From positions 36,548,705 through 36,612,704 of the forward strand of contig CM034592.1 in the NCBI GenBank assembly GCA_020091685.1: a stretch of 64,000 nt of DNA, given 5' to 3'. Under the pieces are notes generated by a model. It saw only the letters and a list, made by a program, of their open reading frames with translations. It searched no databases and was not told where the DNA came from. The position numbers and the translations under genes are program-made. This document shows, in pieces, positions 35,462 through 47,800 of this stretch; position 1 is the first letter of the stretch, and every line of letters begins with the position of its first letter. This DNA comes from Lutjanus erythropterus (Eukaryota > Chordata > Actinopteri > Lutjaniformes > Lutjanidae).

Positions 35462-35864
35462 TAGTATTGACTGGGTCTCCAAGAAGGTGGACTGACTGGA
35501 CTGACTAAACAAGTCAGAAGACTGCAGGACACAGAGGACCTGAGCTGCACTTGGCAGCTCCAAAACAATGGCAGAGTGCACTCCGGATGCCAACTCCACC
35601 AAGGTAATCCAGGATCCAAAGGCTGGCATTAAGGACTCGAGTGAAGTTTCAGCTGAGTCCGGATCCACAGTGGCAGTGGTCAAAGCCAGACCTGCGGACC
35701 TGGGGCTGATTCGAAGCCTGTCCAAGTCGGACTCTGACTTGTTGGCGTCGCCACTCGGGGAGGAGGATGGAGGTCTGGCCGGCCGCAGCGGATCCGTGTC
35801 TAACTGCAGCTCCGGGCAGCCGTCCATGGAGCGCATGCCTTCTTTTGCCTCAGAGTGGGATGAG
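35462..35864 (+). other. anks1a: anks1a exon 2 (5' UTR plus first coding exon)
   Basis: Preceded by the acceptor CTGTCTTTCAG and followed by the donor GAG/GTAATA. 35462-35567 would be 5' UTR. If the intron is not removed, the frame reads on to a stop at 36000, giving a 144-aa product; the added residues look non-conserved. Confidence 0.75.
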
Positions 35865-38800
35865 GTAATACTCGAGCTCTGGGGATGGGAAACAAGTGGG
35901 AGGGTGAAGAGGACAGAGGGAGTGGCGCCGGCTTTCAAGTGGAGTGTGTTAAATGTCCTTAAAAGAGAGTGTGAATGTGTGAGAAAACAGAGAGGCCGAT
36001 AAGAGATGCAACTGAGGATAAAGAAGAGGGAAAAGGGAGGAAATGGGATGGGGCGAAGCATTTCAAGAGAGAGAAAGGAAGGAAGGAAGGAAGGAAGGAA
36101 GAGGGAGAGCAGCAGAGGCAGCAGTATGAGAGCGATCAGGAGTCCAGCAGCAGCAGTGATAGACTGTAGTAACTTTACCCCGGCTGCTGGCATAGAATGC
36201 CTGTGGCTGAGTGCTTGAATGCATGAATGGCTTGATCACTTGCACCGACCTCCCTGTAGCAGCCCTGGCATCCAAGACTAATTGGGCTTGTGCTGTCATT
36301 CCACATCCACTCAGTACATGTCTCAGGGGCCGACCCACGCTTCCACTGTCTCCTCCTGCACTCCTCTGGCTCCTTTGCTGCGTCTTGCGCCATCTACTTT
36401 CAGCCCACTGTGAGCAAACCCCCACCCCCAACCCCCACCCATTATCCCCAAAAGCCTTAACTTGTGATTTTTGAGCACTTTGGTGCGGCAATGCGGCACA
36501 GCCTAAAGCACTGCAAGGGCTATGATAATAATAATTTCTTACCAAAACGACTAAACGCACATAAATAGTTGAAACCTGTGGAGACAATGGCTGATGACTG
36601 ATGATGTATTATGTTATTATAGTGCACAGCTTAAGGGCAAAGTTATGCCATTTTTTTTCCCAATGTCCACAGCAGACTGTAATATTTCTGACACTTTCTA
36701 CTGGGTGTGTAATCCCCCATTACAGTGATGACAATTATAAGACTGTATTAGGTCAAATTTATCTTTTCATAACCAACTGATTCCACTACTGGCAGTGAAA
36801 ACCATTGATGGATTACTGATGGACACAGGGCAGAGGCACAAGGGCCCCCTGACACTTTGGGCCATCTGTGTGAAGTAACTGTTAACATTTCTTGGGGAAA
36901 GTTAATTACACAACTACAAAGAGATGACAAATGGCCACAAAGAGACACGACAACTGCAGAGACATATAACACAAAGAGAGAGAAAGCCAGCACAAAGAGT
37001 TACAAAATTACTATAGAACCACCAAAGTAGCACAAAGCAACATAAAACTACCACGAGGAAACAAGAAACATCAACAAGGAGACACAGAATTACCATAAAA
37101 CAAACAAAAGTACCATAATGATACACAAAATGACTACAGAGACACACCACAGAGAGAAAAACGACAATGAGGAGACACAAAACGAGTACAATGAGATGCA
37201 AAACTACAACAAAGAGACATAAAAGAACTACAAAAACCACAAAGAACTACACCACAAAGAAACAGAACATAGACACTACTACAAAGATACAAAACAACAA
37301 TTGAGAGACACAACACAACTCCAAAGAGACACACAGCTATCACAGAGAGACACAAAACAACTACAGAGTGACAAAACAATAAAAAAGAGGCATAAAACAA
37401 CAACAAAGAGACACAAAACAATCACACAGAGGCACATAACAACTACAAAGAGTTACTATGTTTTTGGGGGGCCTTTTACATGTCTGTGCCCAGGGGCCCG
37501 TTGTCTCATAATCCGTCTGTGATGAAAAATCTGTCGGTATTACTTTTTCTCTTATGAATCAGTCAGCCTCAGTTTAGGAGCAGCTCTCATTTATCCACTT
37601 TGACTTTATGCATTTTTTATCTGCAGATTTGACATGAAGTTGAGTTATTCTTGAGAAAGTGAATTACAGAACCGCATAATTCCTGAGCAGAACTGTCATG
37701 AAGTCCAAGGTAATATTCTGAAAACATAAATTCAAGAAGTTATTTATCCTTGCACTCGTCTTTCAAGCTTAGAACTTGCCAGGACTGTAGTATTCGGGTC
37801 GATGCAACGTTAATTCTGTTATCTCACAGTTGTCTGTGCCTCTTGGGTGTTTTGACTCGAACTTGTCTCCTTTATTTCAGTCTTTGGTTTCCAGTGCAGT
37901 AGCTACCAATGAGAATATGGAGGTTGTGTGGTCTGTAATAATATATTTCTTTAAATTTAAGGTGGTTTATAACATGAAGAGGAGTTTACATTCTGTGATT
38001 AGACAACTATTACACAAGTTTTGGCTGATTCTAATATTTCATTAGACTAAATATCTTATAATTTGATTGTTTTAGGTGTAAACTTTCTCATTTTTACTCT
38101 CCAACAAAATTACATGCCCAGCAGCACAAGGAGGCCTTTGAAACAGCATTTAGACCAAAATTAAGAATGATATATTCATAAAAAATATAGATTAAATAAG
38201 ATGAGACTTCATGTGATGGTTTTTATACACAAAGAAATGTGTGTTTGGTTGGTGACTAGTCCATAATTTGTTGGGTAGTAAATAATATAAAATAGTGAAG
38301 CTGTGTTGAATTACTTTACTGTGATAAATATACAAAGATCAATTAGATGATAATCTGCATGCAAAATAAAGGAAAAACAGTTCATTTATAATTATCACTA
38401 TAAGAAGTTTCCACTGTTGAAGAATATTGAATGCTGTTTCTTTCTTTCTTTTTTTTTATTTGTTATCAATCTTGACTCAGTCTCGACCCTTGACAGCAGC
38501 TTGAGTGTGTTTGTTTGAAGGTCCAACATGTCGATGCCGTGACAGTAAAGGCATTTTAATTGTTTTTCAAGAGAGTGCCTTCGTGCATTTTGAATTCGTG
38601 TGATCCCTATCTAAAGAGCACCTCAAACAAACCCAATCTGACTCCAGGAAGCGCTCCTACCCAAACATTGTTTTTAGTCTTGACCCCACTTGAATTTGAA
38701 TCAACCTGCTCAGACTTGGATTTGTCTTGGACGTGATTTAGCGCCAGCCCTGCCCAGGTTACGGTCACATAAACAGGGTCTGGATTTTACATTATGCTAT

Positions 38801-41800
38801 GTGCATGTACCTTTTACATCGCTACATCGAAGGCAATTGGGTGTCACTTCAGAGTACTTAGCCATATTGAACTTTTCCTTGGCTTTGCGCACCCCTCTCT
38901 CTTTGTCATCTCTCCTCGTCCAGTGGCTGCTCTCTGCTCCACCCCTCTGCTCTCTGACAGAACTGTTTATTCAGGCCGTGTTGGGTGGGGTGTCCTGTTC
39001 TCAAGGGCATCCTGTTTTGCAGCTGCTCCCGAGTGTCTGTTTCTCTTCCAGATTTCAAGGGATTTATTTGGGTTGGGGATATGGGTGGGTGTGCGGCGGG
39101 GGGGCAAAAATTGACTCTGCCTTGTGAGTATATCTCATGAAACGATCAAGCGCCACAAAACATTAAAGCGACACACGAGGCTCAGAGGGAGGCTGGGCTT
39201 TAGGTCACATACAAACACAAACACACACAGACATTATGTCGGTACATGCACACACAAGAAAGCAAAAGTACTGAATACAAATGCTGGCATTCGGATGCTG
39301 TTATTATAAAAAAAGAAGTTATGAGATAAAGTATAACCTTTAAACCCCATTGACATTTTCAGTGGTACATATAGCCTACATTTAGGATTTTATTAAGTCT
39401 GGCAGCTTGTGTAATGGCTGGCCATTTTTAGGCTCCCACTGTAGTCAAAGCACTTTGTATGCTATTTAATTTTTTTTCCTTAAACAAAGAGAAGAATCAG
39501 CCAATTTGATGAGACAGTTTTTGTTGAATTTCTTTTGTATGCTACGTGACAAAAGAGGTGAATATGGAACACTATGGGAAACTCATGTTAAACCTCCTGA
39601 AAGTTTCATCAGTCTAATTAAATAGAATTTTAATGAAAGAAAATACTTAATGGAAAACCTCAAAGATGTACAGAGCAGTCACTCTCAGCCTTGCAATATG
39701 TGGCTGCACCTGCGTGGTGAGCATTAATTCCTGTCTGTTCAGATTTATGGTCACGTCCTCTACATGTCCTGTCAGCTTTTGTTGGATTAGTAAATCAATC
39801 TTTTGACAGTCCTGGAGTGTCTGTATGGACACTCACTCTGTATTATTGTTTAATGTATGATCAACCTATGAGCATGGGTGGAAGACATACAGATTCTTTA
39901 CTTAATTAAAAATAGAATAGAATCACCACAACTAAAAAAAAATAATCTATTACTAGTAAAAGTTCTGCATTCATAACATTACATGATTTCGTAATCTGGA
40001 AAGTAACTAGTAACTAACATTAGCGAGTAAATGTAGTGAAGTAAAAAGCACAGTAATTCCCTCTAAGATGTAGTGGAGTAGAAATATAAAGTAGCAAATG
40101 GAAACAGGTGACTCAAGTAAAGTACAAGTACCTCAAAATTGTACCTAAGTACAGCAGTTAGTCACCAATTTAGTTACTTCACACCACTGGGAATGAGTAA
40201 TTTATTTTAGAAACATTGTTCAAGGCAGATTTTTAATGACAAACAAACAAACAAACAAACAAACAAACAAACAAACAAACAAACAAACAAATAAATAAAT
40301 AGAAAGGTACCCCCACACACAACTTTAATAAAATACAAGTTCATATAGTAACATAATCAAAAAAATCTAAATATATGCATTAAAATAGAGTTAAGAATTA
40401 AAAAGTGAAAATTTGAGCATTTCGTTGGACGCCATGTTTGTCAGTTGGAGCCGGAAAAATGCAAATATGGGCAGCAGCAGGGAGGAGCCACAGGGAGCAG
40501 GTCAAACAAACCTGAAGTTGAAGAAATCCTCCGAAGTTAGCTTGAACCAGCATAGCCGAGTTACCCTGAAAAATGAATGAAATCGAGGAACTGCTCCCAT
40601 ATTATGTCAGTTTAATTACACCCGTAAGCTTGACAACAACGGCCGTTAACTGTCTACAACCCGACATAGCTTAACCTGGGTGATGTCACTGTCGGGTATT
40701 TGAAAAACCGTTAACGTTTGTGACGGTGTTGTGGATGTTCTCGCCTCCAGTGACGCGTATTAACCGTTAGGACAGACGTTTTCAACTGTAAGTAGTTTTC
40801 ACTTTTAATGTTTAGTTTTTGTGTTCAGACATATGGACGTTAGTTAATGGCTACTTCACGTAACTTGTTTTTTGTTTAGCTAGTTATTTTGGCTGCCTAG
40901 CTATAGTTGCCCAGAATTAGCTAGGTAGCAGTCAGTTAATGCTACCTACTTACATTGTATCATGAAATAGTCGTAGCGTTAGGAGTTTAAAGAATATAGT
41001 CGAATTTGGCAAACTATGTTAATGTCCACAGAAAAGTACAACAGTGAGTGGAACTGTACTTCTGAGTGTTGCTCATCATCATTATTCCTACATATGGCCT
41101 CAGACGTCATGTTTTGTGTACAAACTAAAGATGGTCAGTTGACTGTTGCAGAGGAGTAAAGAAATCAGAAAATGTTCACGTTCAGGAAGCTGAAATCAGA
41201 GAATTTGTACTTTTTCTTTTTTTCTCTTTTTTGTTTAAATTTGGTAGTTTGGTAATTGGTTAATCGTTGCACCTCTAAAATAGATTAGAGCTAATATTCT
41301 ACAGTAACTTTTTACTGCGTGGTACTCACCACCTCATGATAACAATTTTTTTTACTAGTTTACATTTATCAGCTAATATATGCCAATACCAGTATAGACC
41401 GATATAACTGGATAGGCCAATATTGGCTGATAATTTATTGGACCTGATATATCATGCATTCCTACTCAATGTCAAAAAATTCAACTGAACATCAGTGAAA
41501 CATCTAGAAAAAGACACACCATATATCTGACCCAAAACATGTGGTAAAGGCGTAGTCACATTTTTTTTTTAACTATCCCTTTAAAGAATTAATAATTTTA
41601 AGGAGTAAGACCTTAAAAGTGCATAATAGCTAACTAGCCAGGTTACATCTTGAGTAGATAAATTATCTACTCCACCACAAAAGCTACTATTTCTTGTCAC
41701 CATAGCACATATCTGATAACATCCTAAATTTCCTTTATTGTCAGTACCATTCATTTAGCAAATGGGACTGTTTCTCTTGTTAAACTGCATTCTAGCTGCC

Positions 41801-44800
41801 ATGGAAATATTTTACATCCTCCTGTTGACATTTGGCCAGTCGTCTGCAGAAATCGGAAACATAATCAACAAAATGGATCCATGACTACAAGATACATCCA
41901 CACTCATTTAACTACATTTTTGTGTGCTCATGCATTTTTTATTTTCCTTTAAGATTAATACCACAAATAACCATATTATATAAGAATCTTGCAGTTAAGT
42001 GGCCATTACACACTGTACTAATAATAGAAATGGCATATATGATTAAGGTGATTGACGTCTTCACCACATCTGTTCAATACTCAAAAGGCAAAGGTTAACA
42101 CAACCACATGTTACAGATGCTTGAGTGGCTTCATTCGTGTGCGTACTCTAAATTTCCCAGCGGTATTCCTCTGCTCATCATGCATGCAAGCTTTTAAAGT
42201 GCATGCAGTGTGTGTTGATACAGTGAGCTGGTACACTTACTAATGGCAGTGGTTTTACATAACACATGACTCTGTGCACCATGTGTAATGCCTAATGAAA
42301 AAAAACACCCATATTATTATTATTTTAACTTTTGTCTATTGTAATGTTTTTGACTTAATATGATTTATATACCTTTTGTAATGTAATACCTTTCAAATTG
42401 ATTGTGTGAACATAGATATACCATAGCTCTTTATGGGATTTATAAACAAAAAATATTTTTTGGTATCTATACACTTGGATTGGCCACAGTGAAAATGAAA
42501 TGAAAACCTTCTCATGTAGGTAAATCCAGTTCATATAGAGAGAATATTTTCAAAGTACAGTACAGTATGTGTAAGCTGCTTTATAATTCATATAAATAGT
42601 CACGGCAGAGTGAACACATCCTGAGATCTGGTTAGACAGATGTGGTACATGAATATGAGAATAGTGGTGATGGCGTTGGCGGGGGCTGGGCGGGGGCATG
42701 CACAGTCCCGTTTGACTTGCCATATTGCCCGTAAAATTTCTCACCAGGTGTAACACATGAGACACGTTTCATCCAATCTGCTGTTAGTGAAGTTATTCTT
42801 CACATGCAAGGGCTAGATCTATTCAGAAGCTATTGTGTGCTTTTAAAAATTGTTTTGTTTGCTAAAAATAGCATTATGAAGGTTTAAATTTGAATGTACA
42901 GCGATGGTGGCTTCCTAGTTTAATAATTTTGACTGTATTATGATATTTAGTATAAGAACAGTAAATCTGGTCATTACCAGCTTGAAACTGAAATCTGGCT
43001 TTCCTGTTGTCTAAGTGATATTTTTCATTGACTCCTTGCACTTTTTGAAGTCAGCCCATTCTTTTTCAAATTAATGTGAGATGGGACTATTTTGCATTTG
43101 GAAATCACATTCTGTAGGAAACTATAGCCACACAGTAGCATTTATGTGGAACAAATTTGCAAAAATAGAAACCCTTTGCAACCTTGTTTTCATGACATGT
43201 ATTCCACAAAAAAGAGTCAAATGCCTGCACAGATGTGATGTCTCATAGAAAAACATTATTGAGGCAGCAGCACTCTTCCTCAAAACATAGTTGCTTAACA
43301 AAAACAATTTTATATGGTGTAATTTGTATGAGATAGATAGACAATAGAGAAAGTGTAGGCCTAGCAAAGTTATACACACAATATATGTAGGCATCCATGC
43401 AGTCATGTTGTTGAATAAAACTGATTCAAATCCTTACCATTAAAATACTGCTCTCGGAAGAGCTGAAATATTCAATCGACTAATTGATTTTTTTTATTGT
43501 TGAATAATAAATAATAATCAGTGATAAAGTTTGCTTGTGTAGCATGTATCAAAACCAAAGTACACTAGAGCTGCAACAGTTAATCAGTTGGTTGTGAACT
43601 ATTAAATTAATCACCAACTGAAAACTATTTTGGTAAGCAATGAAGCAGTTTGAATAATTAAAAGAAATTAATTCTCTTATTTCAGCTTTTTAAATCTGAA
43701 TATTTTCTGGTTTCCTTTATCTATGACAGTAAACTAAATGTCTTTGGTTTGTGGACAAAACAGTACATTTCATGATATCAGCTTTTGCCTTGTATATCAG
43801 CAAATAATTAGTCAGCAATGAAATTAAACATTAGTTGCAGCCCTACTGTAGAGATTAAACACAACAATAAAATCAACAGTAATGTGTGAATCAACAGACA
43901 GCCTTGAGAAATAAAAAAATTAGTAAAACTTAAAAACAATGGATGATTAAAAGCCGTAAATAAAACACTGTGGATAAATAGAACACCAATGATAAAATGT
44001 AAAAACAGTGGGTGATTTAAAACTTCAAATAAAGCAGTGAAAGACTCAAGTGGAATATCAAGAGTAAATAATTTTTCTAACAAAAATTCCAAATATTTGA
44101 TGTTTCAAGTTTGTGATTTGTGAGAATTTGCTGCTTTTTTTTTTTTTTTATCTCCCGTTATAATAATCATAATTTTTGTTGGTGTGTTGGTCTGATGAAA
44201 CAACACATTTGAATACATTCTTGGGCTTCTTGAAATTCTGATGACATTGTGTAGGACAAATGATCATTCAGAATAAATAAAGCGGAATAATCAGTGATGA
44301 AAATAATTGTTAGTTTCAGCCCTCGCTCGCATCCATCAGTCACGTATAGAGCTGATAAGTCTTATTCTATGCAGATGGAAAAAAAATCCACTCAAAGGAA
44401 TTTAATTTATGATAATCTGACATTACCTGACATTAAGTCCCAATTCCAACACTACCTGACAAGCTGGGTGCAGCTACATGGTAAAACGTACACAAATCAA
44501 ATAAATGTATACTGTGAGAATTTAAAATTTTATTTTCACGTAGCTGTGGGTCACAGATAAAGACCCAATCTGGTGATCACTATCAGTCACTGACAAAAAC
44601 ATCAATATAGAAAAGCATTAAATGAATGTTATTCTCCTTTAAGTAACTGCAACTATAAAAATAATTTTCTTTAAACATCTGAGACAAAGCTCTGTCTCCA
44701 TGCCTCGGCAGGTTTACAGTACACCATGAGGGCCATCATGACTTAACTGTAATCATTTTTAGTATCTTTATTTATGCTGTGTGGTTTCAAAGCTGTCAAA

Positions 44801-47800
44801 TAAATAAAAATCAATCCAAATCATGAGCACTGCTGGATAGAATTATGTGATCCGGGTCTTGTATAGTGTGGAGCTATGGGCCCATCTGTCTTTATTGACA
44901 GCGATACTAAGGCGGTAATCCTGTTTCCAGACCAGCGCCAGTGAGGCAGGCAGTCTTTTTGGTTAGTTTATTATATCCAGCCATCATTTCCATTATCTCT
45001 TCTGTTTTGGGCTCACTGCCATCTCTTATGTGCAGGAGACACGGGCTCAGCGGACAACACTTTTTCTCCCTATAGCTCTAAAGCCCATTGTTTAAGATCA
45101 TCTCGCATCATCTCTTATCGTATTAGCTTAGCATGTAGTTGGCTAGACAAGAAAGATGGGATGAAGAGAGGCAATTCCATGCAAAACAGATGACAAGCTG
45201 AATTTAAAACACATGCAACATTAATTTAGAGTATAGCCTCACTATTACTGCTGTGCAGATAGAAATGATTTTTGGTGAAGTCAGTTGAAATTGCATATCC
45301 CTCCGAGAACACCTGCCCCATTTCCACACTTAACTAACCCGGTTTTAAGGAAGTCTTTTTCACGCTGGAAGAGTGACAGAATTCACTGTACTCAAACAGT
45401 CAGTATACTTTATACTAAATTTGCTTAATTTTTCATTGGTCTGTTGATGATCACTGTCCCACAGTGCAATCCACAAATGAAATGTAGAAGCAGCTTGCAG
45501 ATTGACTATCTGGCGAGGCAGCTTCAGGAACAGGAAGTAAACTTAAAGTTTACTTTCTTCTTGTGAAGCTTAATTAGCATTAGTGTTCCACAGATCATGT
45601 CTTATACAATTGGTACAAAATGATTAGTATAGTCATTTATGGTATTCTGACTGCAAAATGTGTAATATGACGATTATTGTACTGTATAGAATTAGTGTTT
45701 TGGGACATAGCTATGGTTTCTACACAGGCTTCTATTGTATTTACTAATTGCCATTGATCTGTTTCATGCTTATGTTATTCAAAGCCCATACTAGACAGTG
45801 ATAAATTATGATAGAGGGCTCATTTAGACTCAAGTACTGTAAGTCTGTTTTGTTTATACTGGCTGTTGGAATTGATTGTCTTAAAGAGATAGATTAGATT
45901 TTTTTTATTTGATTTTTTGTGTGAGGTACTTAGTAGATTGTGGTCGGTACACCCCCAGTTAGGAGAAGCAGCAGGAGTGCCAGTGGAGGAAGCTAAGCAA
46001 TATGCTGCTGTGAACAGGAACAGCAGCAAAATGTATTTTAGCCACCCAGGGAAAGGCCTGCTTAAAAAAATCAATATGCAATGAGGTGGACGCTATATTT
46101 AAAATATTTTCGCAGCTGTTTTACCTCGCAGAACATGGGAGTTGCTGCCTTATATAGCTGCCTGCATCGGTAGGTTTCTTTGTATTGCTGTGTGACTTCA
46201 GTGTTTTAAAACGTTAGTTTGCTTTATAGAAGTTACACAGTAACACAAAATAACTAACATATTGGTGCAGTGGTAGACCAGCAACTGTGGTGTTCTGCAT
46301 AGCAGAATTGCAGTCTATGTCAGAGGTGTCTGGTTGCCTTGGAGAAAGCGATATTTGGCTTATGTAACAGCACTGAAACTGAACTAAGACAACCTTAATT
46401 GGCTCGTTAACTCCTCGGAAAACAAACTTAATTCAAACTCGACAGAAAAACATGTAAAACTCACCAAAACCATCTTTTAGTCTGTCCACTCTTCCAATAA
46501 TCCCCGGCTCTGGTTTGGTCAAAATAAATTCTTAATTCACTGTGCGAAAAGAGTGTAAAGACTCTGACTCTCCAGGCTGTTTTCCTCTCACTCGTCACCC
46601 AGCTCAGCTCACTCATGGTCGGCTGAGTGGGTGTGTACTGCACCACTGGATGAGAGCGCCGTGCAAAGGCTGTCAAACACTCACTGCAGACTATTACATT
46701 AGGGAAATGAAATGACAAATATCGCCATAAAAATCGGCCAATAAAAGCAATCGGTGATGGATTCAGCCCATTGTCGATAGACAATATATTTGTCCAATTG
46801 CCCAACATAATCTCTAACATGTTGAAACCATGTTGATTCAGGTCAGCTATCTGTTCTTCTTCTACTACTACTATTACTACTACTACTGTTCTACTTTGAT
46901 TGCCTGAAAAAGATGCAGCCTGTGATGTTCATCTAATCTTTCTTGGGTCCTTTTAGGCCTAATCAAAATCACAAACCCAAGATCATTAGCAATTTAACTT
47001 GTTCCCGACTTTGTAGTCCATTGAGTTGTACTAGAAAGTGTGCTTTTTATGGTTTTCCAGCTTGGAACACAAATCAGCTTGAAGACTTTTAGTAAAGACT
47101 TTATTAGATCATGGTTCGACAGTCCTTTACCACATTTTTGTGTATGTCTTGCTAAGGGTTTATGTACCCTAGAGTCAAATTATCTGACCATCAAAAGCTT
47201 GTACTCAACTTGTAAACTCTTAAATCAAGACCAGTCTTCAGATGAGCTGGTTTCAGGCTCCTGGATCAAACAGAGAACATACAGTAATGCTGCTGGACTA
47301 CATCTATAAATGGAAGTGGAGAGTGCACTCCAAGAAATCTCTTCTATCTTTTCCTTTGGTCAATTATTTAGATTTAAGATCTTCTAATGTGAGAATTTTA
47401 CTTGTTTCCTTTGTATTTCCATCTTTCATAATATGTAGAGGCAGTGGAGAATAAGAAAAGTTCCAAGGCCATGAATTAATCACAAAATGTCTGCCAACTA
47501 CTTGACTTGTATCAGAAATAAGCAAAATGATTTCCCCTTACTGTTGGATCTTTGTCTCTCCAAAACTTGAACATGAAAAGGTGACATAAAAAGGATAATT
47601 TTTGCAGTGTGTGCAGGAATTGAAGGGCAGATGAACCTGTATTAACATGCAAATCACTTCAGGATGTAGTGCTATCACTCAGTGTTGCACCACTGATTTA
47701 ATGACACAGTCCACTCAGAGCCCCATGTGCTTCATAACTGCACTATCAATTACATTTCTGAGTGAATAGATCTTCTGATTATTTCCGCCCTGCTCCCACA

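Noticed and set aside
35444-36193. 249-aa minus-strand open frame
   Set aside because: It is antisense to the anks1a first coding exon, and the upstream half comes from the (AAGG)n microsatellite and low-complexity Leu/Ser/Pro sequence. No domain is visible.
36063-36587. 174-aa minus-strand open frame
   Set aside because: It includes the same microsatellite and a C-rich run, and has no protein-like pattern or splice context.
36914-37421. Hydrophobic minus-strand frames of 95-108 aa
   Set aside because: They are antisense to the ACAAAGAGACAC tandem array; the periodicity is from the repeat.
38690-39127. 145-aa plus-strand open frame
   Set aside because: It has no recognisable domain, overlaps another open frame in a different phase, and lacks clear splice signals. 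Not enough to call a gene.
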